Source: Bacillota bacterium (lineage in GTDB: Bacteria; Bacillota_I; Bacilli_A; RFN20; CAG-826). From it: DNA of 11,966 nucleotides. Location of the stretch: contig JAPLKQ010000086.1 of assembly GCA_026387995.1 (NCBI GenBank), forward strand, positions 1 through 11,966, read 5' to 3'. The notes under the pieces were generated by a model, which worked only from the letters and a program-made list of their open reading frames with translations, was not told the DNA's origin and did no database searches. A program made the position numbers and the translations under genes. Positions 7,011 through 11,966 of this stretch are shown piece by piece; position 1 is the stretch's first letter; each line of letters starts with the position of its first letter.

Positions 7011-7304
7011 ATGTCCCTTCAAGCGATTATTGCCTTCATCATCTTCTTTATTCTCAATGCCGCACTCGTCGTTTATATCTTTCTTGTCGAATTCAAGCGG
7101 CGCCGCTTCTTTTATATCCCCGAAATCGTTCTCAGCGTCGCCGGTGTCGTCTTTCTCCTTTTGGCCATCTTGCCGCAGGCTCCCGGAAGCTGGAACGACC
7201 TCGTCTTCACGATCTTTGCCATTTATGCCTTAATCGCGAACGTTGGCCTCTTCGTTATCACTTGGTTGGTCTATCATTTTCTCAAAAAAGCTAAAAAAAT
7301 ATAA
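7011..7304 (+). CDS. Small three-helix membrane protein, unknown function
   Basis: I do not recognise this 97-residue protein. It has three hydrophobic segments at about 5-27, 36-55 and 62-88. A KRRRFF cluster follows the first, and the C-terminus is lysine-rich (LKKAKKI), suggesting a plasma-membrane protein whose first loop and C-terminus face the cytosol. The ATG at 7011 has AAGGAG 6 bases upstream; an in-frame ATG at 6978 lacks a binding site and would add a polar leader. The next gene starts 54 bases downstream with a similar length scale and membrane character, but it has a weak ribosome binding site and its own TAAAAT box at 7327, so co-transcription is uncertain. Not obviously related to the two zinc-ribbon proteins. 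Confidence 0.75.
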   Translation: MSLQAIIAFIIFFILNAALVVYIFLVEFKRRRFFYIPEIVLSVAGVVFLLLAILPQAPGSWNDLVFTIFAIYALIANVGLFVITWLVYHFLKKAKKI

Positions 7305-7358
7305 ATATAAGTCCGTTCATTTGCTGTAAAATATGAGCGATAGGATAGAAAACACCCC

Positions 7359-7883
7359 ATGGACAAATATAACTTGAACGAAAAGTCAAAAATTCGGAGC
7401 GTATTTAAAATCGCTGGCCCCATTACCCTTGGGGTTGGCGTTATCTTACTGATTATCGCGATGGTCGATTTCTTCGGCGTTTTTAATGGTAACGGCGGTT
7501 TTCCGACGCTTTTCTTTTTGGGCTTCATCGGCATCCCGTTGATTGGCATCGGAGCGGCGATGACACAGTTCGCCTATATGGGCAAGATTGCCCGTTATAC
7601 CGCGGGTCAGATGGCGCCGGTTGCCAAAGACGTCACGAACTATATGCTGGATGGCACCAAAGATAGCATCTCCGGTATCGTCTCCAGCGTCGCTAACGAG
7701 ATCAAAGCGCCAAGCGCGACCCCGTCAAAATGCCCATCCTGTGGCGAAACCACCAATCCTGGCGCCGTTTTCTGTGACCACTGCGGACGTCCGCTCTTCA
7801 AAGTCTGCCCCGAATGCAACACCAAAAATAATCCTGATGCCCGCTTTTGCCAAAAGTGCGGCAAACCGATGGGGATTTATTAA
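7359..7883 (+). CDS. Membrane protein with two C-terminal zinc ribbons
   Basis: 174 residues. A charged N-terminus is followed by two hydrophobic helices (about 15-41 and 49-73), a polar linker with an amphipathic stretch (TNYMLDGTKDSISGIVSSV), and then two consecutive zinc ribbons. Ribbon 1 uses Cys125, 128, 139 and 142; ribbon 2 uses Cys150, 153, 164 and 167. Both are CxxC-10-CxxC with a shared NP-(G/D) turn and CG at the second knuckle. Such double zinc ribbon tails (DZR-like) are common in Bacillota membrane proteins of unknown role and presumably sit in the cytosol. The ATG at 7359 has only a distant AGGA. It is paralogous to the next gene. Function unknown. Confidence 0.85.
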   Translation: MDKYNLNEKSKIRSVFKIAGPITLGVGVILLIIAMVDFFGVFNGNGGFPTLFFLGFIGIPLIGIGAAMTQFAYMGKIARYTAGQMAPVAKDVTNYMLDGTKDSISGIVSSVANEIKAPSATPSKCPSCGETTNPGAVFCDHCGRPLFKVCPECNTKNNPDARFCQKCGKPMGIY

Positions 7884-7920
7884 TTCCTTAGGTTGTTTCT
7901 AACGAACGAAAGGCCTAATC

Positions 7921-8361
7921 ATGCAGAAAGATCTCTCAACACGCGATGGACTGCGGCGGTACAAATATCGCATCTTTGGTCCCTTCTTTATTCTGATGGG
8001 ACTTATGCTTTTAGGTTTTTATATTTATGATTTCGTGACTTCCCTCCAGAATTATGAGTTCCCGCAGTTTTACTTTCTTCCGGTCTTTTCCGTGCCGATG
8101 ATTGTTTTCGGCATCGTTATGACCGTCATCGGGTATCGGAAAATAACGCCACGCTATACCACGGATTTCCCTACTTCGGTTGACCCTGCGTCCAGCGATT
8201 ATCGTTATGGACCAACGACTTCCCGTTATAAAAACGCGTCAGAAGATACGACTCGTGTACTCGACGTTCCCGTGCCTAAGAAAGTTAAATGCCGTTCGTG
8301 CGGTGGGCTTTCTAATCCCGGCACGACGTACTGTAGCCATTGTGGCGAGAAACTTCGTTAA
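7921..8361 (+). CDS. Membrane protein with one C-terminal zinc ribbon, paralogue of the upstream gene
   Basis: 146 residues: two hydrophobic helices at about 19-40 and 51-71, a polar linker rich in Ser, Thr, Arg and Tyr, and one zinc ribbon with Cys124, 127, 138 and 141 (CxxC-10-CxxC). The membrane part aligns with the upstream protein: (R/K)-x-(I/F)-x-GP in helix 1, and P-x-x-(F/Y)FL-x-x-x-x-(I/V)P-(L/M)I-x-x-G-x-x-MT in helix 2. It therefore looks like a tandem duplicate with one ribbon fewer. The ATG at 7921 has AAAGG 7 bases upstream, and 37 bases separate the two genes, so they are probably co-transcribed. Function unknown. Confidence 0.85.
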   Translation: MQKDLSTRDGLRRYKYRIFGPFFILMGLMLLGFYIYDFVTSLQNYEFPQFYFLPVFSVPMIVFGIVMTVIGYRKITPRYTTDFPTSVDPASSDYRYGPTTSRYKNASEDTTRVLDVPVPKKVKCRSCGGLSNPGTTYCSHCGEKLR

Positions 8362-8401
8362 TCAACCAAGTAGATGGTCTTTGTTTTGGCAAGCAATTTT
8401 C

Positions 8402-8430
8402 TTGTAATTGATGATAACTTGTTTGATAAT
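8402..8430 (+). promoter_or_regulatory. Candidate promoter of the GyrI-like gene
   Basis: TTGTAA (8402-8407) and GATAAT (8425-8430) are separated by exactly 17 bases. Transcription would start near 8437, about 22 bases before the ATG at 8459. Confidence 0.5.
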
Positions 8431-8458
8431 GCTCCAGTTAAAAAGAAAAGGTGATGCT

Positions 8459-9067
8459 ATGATCGATTACACGAAAGACCCCATCTACAAACAAAAAGTC
8501 AGAGTGACTGAGGTCACGCTTCCGTCCTTTCCGTTTATTTGCATCAAAGGCAAGGGCAATCCCAACTGCCAGGACTTCTCTTTTCACGTAAGCGCCCTGT
8601 ATGCGGTGGCGTACGCGATTAAAATGAGCCCCCATAAAGGTTGGGCCATCCCTGGGTATGAACCTTTTAAGGTTTATCCCCTCGAAGGCATCTGGGATAT
8701 GACCCAGCACGGCCGGACCAGCGAAGTATTCGATAAGAACGAACTGATTTATACGATCATGATCCGTCAACCCAGCTTTGTCACGAAAGAAGTCTTTAAT
8801 GAAGCGCTGGCCCTCGTCAATAAGAAAAACGCCAGCCATATGCTCGAGCAAGTTTACTTTGACACCATCAAAGATGGACACTGCATCCAGACCCTGCATC
8901 TCGGTTCCTTTGACGAAGAACCGCGCAGCTTTGATTTGATGAAGTTGTACGCAAAGCAACACGGCCTTGAAAGACGTTCCTTCGACCACCGCGAAATCTA
9001 CCTGAGCGACGTCCGTAAATTGCCGCCGGAAAAGTTTCGTACTATCCTCCGTTACTTCCTAAAATAA
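8459..9067 (+). CDS. GyrI-like small-molecule-binding domain protein
   Basis: This 202-residue cytosolic protein is of the GyrI-like (SOUL/BmrR effector-domain) type, in the long stand-alone form seen in many Bacillota. It opens IDYTKDPIYKQ, followed by a strand EVTLPSFPFICIKGKGNPN typical of the group. Next come FSFHVSALYAVAYAIKMS, YEPFKVYPLEGIWDM with the PLEG/W signature, and a second half with YTIMIRQPSFVTKEVFNEAL, the repeat HLGSFDEEP and a REIYLSDVRK..P.K..TILRY ending. The group lacks a DNA-binding domain and is thought to bind drugs or metabolites; the ligand is unknown here. The ATG at 8459 has AAAGGTGA 4 bases upstream; an in-frame ATG at 8408 lies within the promoter and is disfavoured. 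It is transcribed alone, between its own promoter and a strong terminator. Confidence 0.82.
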   Translation: MIDYTKDPIYKQKVRVTEVTLPSFPFICIKGKGNPNCQDFSFHVSALYAVAYAIKMSPHKGWAIPGYEPFKVYPLEGIWDMTQHGRTSEVFDKNELIYTIMIRQPSFVTKEVFNEALALVNKKNASHMLEQVYFDTIKDGHCIQTLHLGSFDEEPRSFDLMKLYAKQHGLERRSFDHREIYLSDVRKLPPEKFRTILRYFLK

Positions 9068-9104
9068 GCACCAAAAAAGACAAAATAACAAAATATTCTC
9101 ACGT

Positions 9105-9133
9105 AGGCCCTTTTTTAAAAGGGCCTTTTCTTT
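9105..9133 (+). terminator. Strong rho-independent terminator after the GyrI-like gene
   Basis: AGGCCCTTTT (9105-9114) and AAAAGGGCCT (9117-9126) are perfect inverted copies around two bases, followed by TTTCTTT. GGCCTTTTCT is repeated directly at 9122 and 9139. It insulates the following padR promoter. Confidence 0.85.
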
Positions 9134-9159
9134 ACTGTGGCCTTTTCTATATTATTTTA

Positions 9160-9189
9160 TTGACAATAGTGTGCGCCATACAGTATAGT
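9160..9189 (+). promoter_or_regulatory. padR promoter
   Basis: A consensus TTGACA (9160-9165) and TATAGT (9184-9189) are separated by 18 bases, just upstream of a GAGGTGA ribosome binding site and the ATG at 9208. This is the best-matching promoter in the window. Confidence 0.7.
9166..9186 (+). promoter_or_regulatory. Candidate PadR operator (imperfect palindrome within the promoter)
   Basis: ATAGTGT (9166-9172) and ACAGTAT (9180-9186) are inverted copies with one mismatch, separated by 7 bases. They fill the spacer and overlap the -10. PadR proteins commonly repress their own operon from such sites; binding here is inference. Confidence 0.45.
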
Positions 9190-9207
9190 AAGGGCGAGGT
9201 GATACGA

Positions 9208-9549
9208 ATGAGCGATGAAAATTTAATGACCAACCTAAAGAGCGAGCTACGGCGGGGCACCCAGATCCTGGAAGTGTTGAGCCAGCTCGGAACCATGCAA
9301 TATGGTTACTCTCTCTTGCAGCGCTTGGAAGATAAACATGTGCCGATCGAGGCGGGAACACTATACCCGTTACTCCGCCGTCTGGAATCCCAAGGACTCC
9401 TGACCAGCGAATGGGATACGACTGAAAGCCGTCCCCGTAAATATTACCTCTTGAGTGAGGAAGGCAAGAAAGCCTATGCCGAGCTCCGTAAAGAGTGGAC
9501 GGCGATCGTCCAGGAAATGGACAATCTTGATAAAGGAGAAAATTTATGA
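9208..9549 (+). CDS. PadR family transcriptional regulator
   Basis: This 113-residue winged-helix repressor is of the short (PadR-s2-like) type. Helix-turn-helix and wing are visible: LKSELRRGTQILEVLSQLG, then YGYSLLQRLE, IEAGTLYPLLRRLESQGLL (recognition region), and the wing SEWDTTESRPRKYYLLSEEGKKA, followed by a C-terminal dimerisation helix. The ATG at 9208 is preceded by GAGGTGA. Its TGA overlaps the next ATG (ATGA), so it is translationally coupled to the HAAS-type membrane protein. That is the classic layout of PadR-HAAS operons, in which the PadR controls the pair. The upstream palindrome suggests autoregulation. The inducer is unknown. Confidence 0.95.
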   Translation: MSDENLMTNLKSELRRGTQILEVLSQLGTMQYGYSLLQRLEDKHVPIEAGTLYPLLRRLESQGLLTSEWDTTESRPRKYYLLSEEGKKAYAELRKEWTAIVQEMDNLDKGENL

Positions 9550-10562
9550 ACGATTTAATTGAAAGATACATACACGACGTCACCAAACGATTACCGGAAA
9601 CCTCGCGCGCCGAAGTCGGTAAAGAGTTGCGCGCCAACATCGACGACATGCTGCCGCCGAACCCGACCAATGAAGACATTAAAAAAGTCCTGATTACTTT
9701 AGGTGAACCGCGAGTATTAGCTAGTAAATATCGTGGAAAACAACGTTATTTGATAAGCCCGGAATGGATGGATGAATACCTGCAGGTCCTGAAAATCGTC
9801 TTGATTGTCGTAGGATCGCTCGGCTTCTTCTCCGCGCTCATCACGCATATCCTTTATCCGAGCGCGACAACGGCGATCGGTATCTTCGCCGAAGTGGTGT
9901 CTAGCGTGTTCAGCGAAGTATGCTCCAATCTCTTCAGCGGCTTTGCCGTCGTGACGTTAGTCTTCGTCGCCATCGACTATTTCAAGGTCAACTCCAAAAG
10001 AGGCCCGTGGAATCCCGATAATCTTCCGAAGTTACCAAAACCGACCGACACGAAGATTTCCAAAGTGGGCAGCCTCATCGGTTTGATGATGGCCCTCATC
10101 CTTGGATCCTTCTTCATCTTCTTACTCTTTGAAAACCAACGTTACGTAGGCTGGTTTGAATGGGAAGGCGGCGTCCGCGTCATCTATCCGATATTCACCG
10201 ACGCTGTCTGCCAGCTCTTTGCCCCCTTATTCATCGTCTCGTTCCTGCTTGCCATCGGCGATTCGATCATTAAATACTATTACGGGAAGTGGAACTTAGT
10301 GACCGCGACCTCCCATACGATTTATCAGATTCTATCCGTTGCCTTAGTGCTTACATTCTTCCGTCAACCGAACTTGATGAATCCTGCATTCTTGCTCCAT
10401 GCCCAAAGCGTATTTGGCGTTGAAGCCGAGTTCATACAACTAGGCATCACGCAGTCTATCAATGGCTTCACTGTCTTCCTATGCATCGTCGTCATGATCG
10501 ACCTGATTACCACCTGGGTGAAAACCTTAAGACACTCCGGAAAAATCGAAGCGATTAAATAA
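9546..10562 (+). CDS. HAAS-type multi-spanning membrane protein, PadR partner
   Basis: 338 residues. The N-terminal ~65 residues form a soluble helical region of the HAAS kind (IERYIHDVTKRLPETSRAEV, then DDMLPPNPTNEDIKKVLITLGEPRVLASKY), which matches the N-terminal pattern of proteins encoded next to PadR regulators. It is followed by about six hydrophobic segments (approximately 81-103, 129-147, 172-194, 221-239, 259-273 and 307-325). The ATG at 9546 overlaps the padR stop by 4 bases and has AAAGGAG 7 bases upstream. HAAS domains are thought to link membrane sensing to associated regulators; the signal and the role of the membrane part are unknown. The pair ends at a terminator, so they form a two-gene unit. 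Confidence 0.85.
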   Translation: MNDLIERYIHDVTKRLPETSRAEVGKELRANIDDMLPPNPTNEDIKKVLITLGEPRVLASKYRGKQRYLISPEWMDEYLQVLKIVLIVVGSLGFFSALITHILYPSATTAIGIFAEVVSSVFSEVCSNLFSGFAVVTLVFVAIDYFKVNSKRGPWNPDNLPKLPKPTDTKISKVGSLIGLMMALILGSFFIFLLFENQRYVGWFEWEGGVRVIYPIFTDAVCQLFAPLFIVSFLLAIGDSIIKYYYGKWNLVTATSHTIYQILSVALVLTFFRQPNLMNPAFLLHAQSVFGVEAEFIQLGITQSINGFTVFLCIVVMIDLITTWVKTLRHSGKIEAIK

Positions 10563-10581
10563 TTTGTAAAAGTTTTTATCC

Positions 10582-10619
10582 AAAAGAGTGACCCATGAAT
10601 ACGGGGCCGCTCTTTTTTT
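10582..10619 (+). terminator. Rho-independent terminator of the padR operon
   Basis: AAAGAG and CCC (10583-10594) pair with GGG and CTCTTT (10603-10615) around an 8-base loop, with a small internal mismatch, followed by an unbroken run of seven T. Confidence 0.8.
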
Positions 10620-10817
10620 GTTCGAGCGCTTTTGACAGAACTCGGGATTTGTCCATTTTTCGTCATTCGCCCGTTTTTCCCATAATTAAAGGCAATTTTG
10701 TGCCGAAAGTGGTAATATTTGTAAGGAAAAGCTCTAAATGAACGTTTTCTAAAAGAAAAACAAATAATCGTTGTCGACTTTTCGTTTATATCCTAACGGC
10801 CATTGAGGTGAAAGCAT
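10620..10817 (+). other. Non-coding leader region before the glycosyltransferase
   Basis: This AT-rich stretch has no ORF I can support. It contains a TTGACA at 10633 without a good -10, a CATAAT near 10680, a short hairpin (TTTTCT-aaa-AGAAAA near 10746), and the ribosome binding site GAGGTGA at 10805-10811. No riboswitch or RNA gene recognised. Confidence 0.5.
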
Positions 10818-11885
10818 ACGCAAATCGCGATTATCATTCCGTCACTGAACCCCGACCAGAGATTATTGGGTTTAGTCCAAGATATCCAAAAGTTAACCGA
10901 CCGCCCGATCGTCATCGTCAATGACGGCAGCGCCCCGTCCTTTCAACCTTTCTACGATACCTTAACGAATGATTATCACTGCTTAGTGCTGGCTCATCCC
11001 AAAAACAAAGGCAAAGGGGCCGCGTTAAAGACCGCCCTGAGAGAAATTAGTAAGATTTATCCTAACCTTTTAGGGGTCGTGACCGCAGACGCCGATGGCC
11101 AGCATTTACCTAAAGACATCGTTGCCGTCGGGGATGCCTTAATTGAACATCCGACCAGTTTGATCTTGGGAACCCGAAACTTGTCATCCAAGAACGTTCC
11201 TTGGACCAGCCGCGCCGGTAACCGCATCACCTCGTTTGTCTTCCGACTAAGCAGCCACCGCAGAGTCAAAGACACGCAGACCGGCTTACGGGGCATCCCG
11301 AAGATTTACTTCGAGGCCTGCCTGAAAGTTCATGGGGACCGCTATGAGTTTGAGATGAATATGCTGTCGGCGTTAGCCGCGGATGACGTCTCTTTTATCC
11401 CGGTGCCGATCGATACGGTGTACTTAGAAAAAAATAAGTCCTCGCATTTCAAGCCGTGGCGGGACTCCACCCTCATCTATTTCCATTTACTGAAGGGCAT
11501 CATCAAAATGTCCATCTCATCGTTACTTAGCGCTGCTTTGGACTTAGGATTATTCACCCTCTTTACGTATTACATATTTGAGGCATCGGTGAACGGAATT
11601 CTCGCCGCGACCATCCTCGCCCGATGCTTATCCGGGGTCTTCAATTTCACCCTTAACAAACTATGGGCCTTCCAGTCCAAAGGGGAAAACGTCAAGAAAG
11701 CCATCAAGTATTTCCTTCTCTTCGTTGTCCAGATGTTACTGAGCGGTTATATCGTGACTTGGTTAGCGACGCTTCCGTTTAACGTCACCCTCATCAAACT
11801 TGTGGTGGACGGTCTCTTATTCTTACTCAGCTACTTCATCCAGAAAACGTTTATCTTCAACCAAAAAGCAAATAACCATAAATAA
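10818..11885 (+). CDS. Family 2 glycosyltransferase fused to a GtrA-like membrane domain; expected start codon is ACG
   Basis: This membrane-anchored sugar transferase resembles the polyprenyl-phosphate (DPM1/bactoprenol) glycosyltransferases. If read from 10818 it has 355 residues. It begins QIAIIIPSLNPD, the first strand of the GT-A fold, then NDGS (35-38), NKGKGAALKTAL, the DxD-type metal/nucleotide motif ADADGQH (Asp91, Asp93), GTRN and QTGLRG (154-159). From about 228 a GtrA-type domain with four helices follows (SISSLLSAALDLGLF, ARCLSGVFNFTLNKLWAF and two more). No ATG, GTG or TTG lies between the in-frame stop at 10809 and the TTG at 10866, yet that TTG would remove the first strand. 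GAGGTGA at 10805 points at ACG 10818, with 6 bases of spacing. The canonical alternative is 10866-11885 (339 residues). Likely role: cell-wall, teichoic acid or glycolipid sugar transfer; the sugar is unknown. Confidence 0.85.
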   Translation, partial: TQIAIIIPSLNPDQRLLGLVQDIQKLTDRPIVIVNDGSAPSFQPFYDTLTNDYHCLVLAHPKNKGKGAALKTALREISKIYPNLLGVVTADADGQHLPKDIVAVGDALIEHPTSLILGTRNLSSKNVPWTSRAGNRITSFVFRLSSHRRVKDTQTGLRGIPKIYFEACLKVHGDRYEFEMNMLSALAADDVSFIPVPIDTVYLEKNKSSHFKPWRDSTLIYFHLLKGIIKMSISSLLSAALDLGLFTLFTYYIFEASVNGILAATILARCLSGVFNFTLNKLWAFQSKGENVKKAIKYFLLFVVQMLLSGYIVTWLATLPFNVTLIKLVVDGLLFLLSYFIQKTFIFNQKANNHK

Positions 11886-11901
11886 AATCAGCGATTCGTT
11901 G

Positions 11902-11907
11902 TATAAT
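11902..11907 (+). promoter_or_regulatory. Consensus -10 box of the last gene
   Basis: A perfect TATAAT, followed by a ribosome binding site GGGAGG and an ATG at 11931. There is no convincing -35 at the right distance, so an activator or other contacts may help. Confidence 0.5.
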
Positions 11908-11930
11908 GCTTCAAAAGGGAGGAACCGGAC

Positions 11931-11966
11931 ATGAAAAACCCATTTTTAAAACCATTTAGCTGGGCG
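11931..11966 (+). CDS. Start of an unidentified gene, cut by the window end
   Basis: An ATG with GGGAGGA 7 bases upstream opens 12 codons reading MKNPFLKPFSWA. The open frame, ribosome binding site and TATAAT box support a real gene. Too little is present to say what it encodes; its position after a GT2-GtrA gene would suit another cell-envelope gene. Confidence 0.6.
   Translation, partial: MKNPFLKPFSWA

Noticed and set aside
7327..7332. TAAAAT as a promoter for the two-ribbon membrane protein
   Set aside because: No recognisable -35 at 15-19 bases and no clear extended -10; too weak to list as a feature.
8438..8989. 183-codon minus-strand frame opposite the GyrI-like gene
   Set aside because: The plus-strand frame has promoter, binding site and family motifs; the reverse frame has none.
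9152..9679. 175-codon minus-strand frame across padR
   Set aside because: It runs antisense through the padR promoter and the padR/HAAS junction, without family motifs.
10740..10765. AT-rich hairpin before the glycosyltransferase as an attenuator or RNA gene
   Set aside because: Short A/T arms (TTTTCT/AGAAAA) with no T-run or further structure; likely chance in AT-rich sequence.

Overview
The window looks like a chromosomal stretch from a Bacillota (Firmicutes) bacterium, probably a Bacilli or Erysipelotrichia/Tenericutes-like lineage. This rests on strong AGGAGG-type ribosome binding sites, a two-subunit (GcvPA/GcvPB) glycine decarboxylase, a LplJ-type lipoate ligase, a PadR/HAAS regulatory pair and an Imm-5-like protein. 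TGA is used as a stop, so this is the standard bacterial code and not the Mycoplasma code. Overall base composition is roughly balanced. I see no tRNA, rRNA, CRISPR array or insertion sequence.

Left third, minus strand (1-3856): a five-gene operon, lplA-gcvT-gcvH-gcvPA-gcvPB, read right to left, for lipoate attachment and the glycine cleavage system. lplA and gcvH look intact. gcvPA has lost about 31 codons plus a frameshift in its middle, and gcvT lacks the first ~24 residues of its family. Glycine cleavage is therefore probably damaged in this genome, or the assembly has errors here, while the lipoylation pair survives.

Divergent from lplA (3940-6426) is one large gene that fuses a CoA-disulfide-reductase-type flavoprotein, a rhodanese, a TusA and a DsrE2-like domain: a complete sulfane-sulfur relay on one chain. 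It carries an in-frame ribosome binding site and GTG just before the TusA part. It ends at a bidirectional hairpin shared with a convergent Imm-5-like 'putative immunity protein' gene (6477-6926).

Right half, plus strand: three small membrane proteins of unknown role, two of them tandem paralogues with C-terminal zinc ribbons (7359-8361); a GyrI-like small-molecule-binding protein (8459-9067) closed by a strong terminator; a PadR repressor with a near-perfect promoter and a palindromic operator candidate, translationally coupled to a HAAS-type membrane protein (9208-10562); and a GT2-GtrA membrane glycosyltransferase (10818-11885) whose expected start codon reads ACG. The window closes with the first 12 codons of another gene behind a consensus -10 box.
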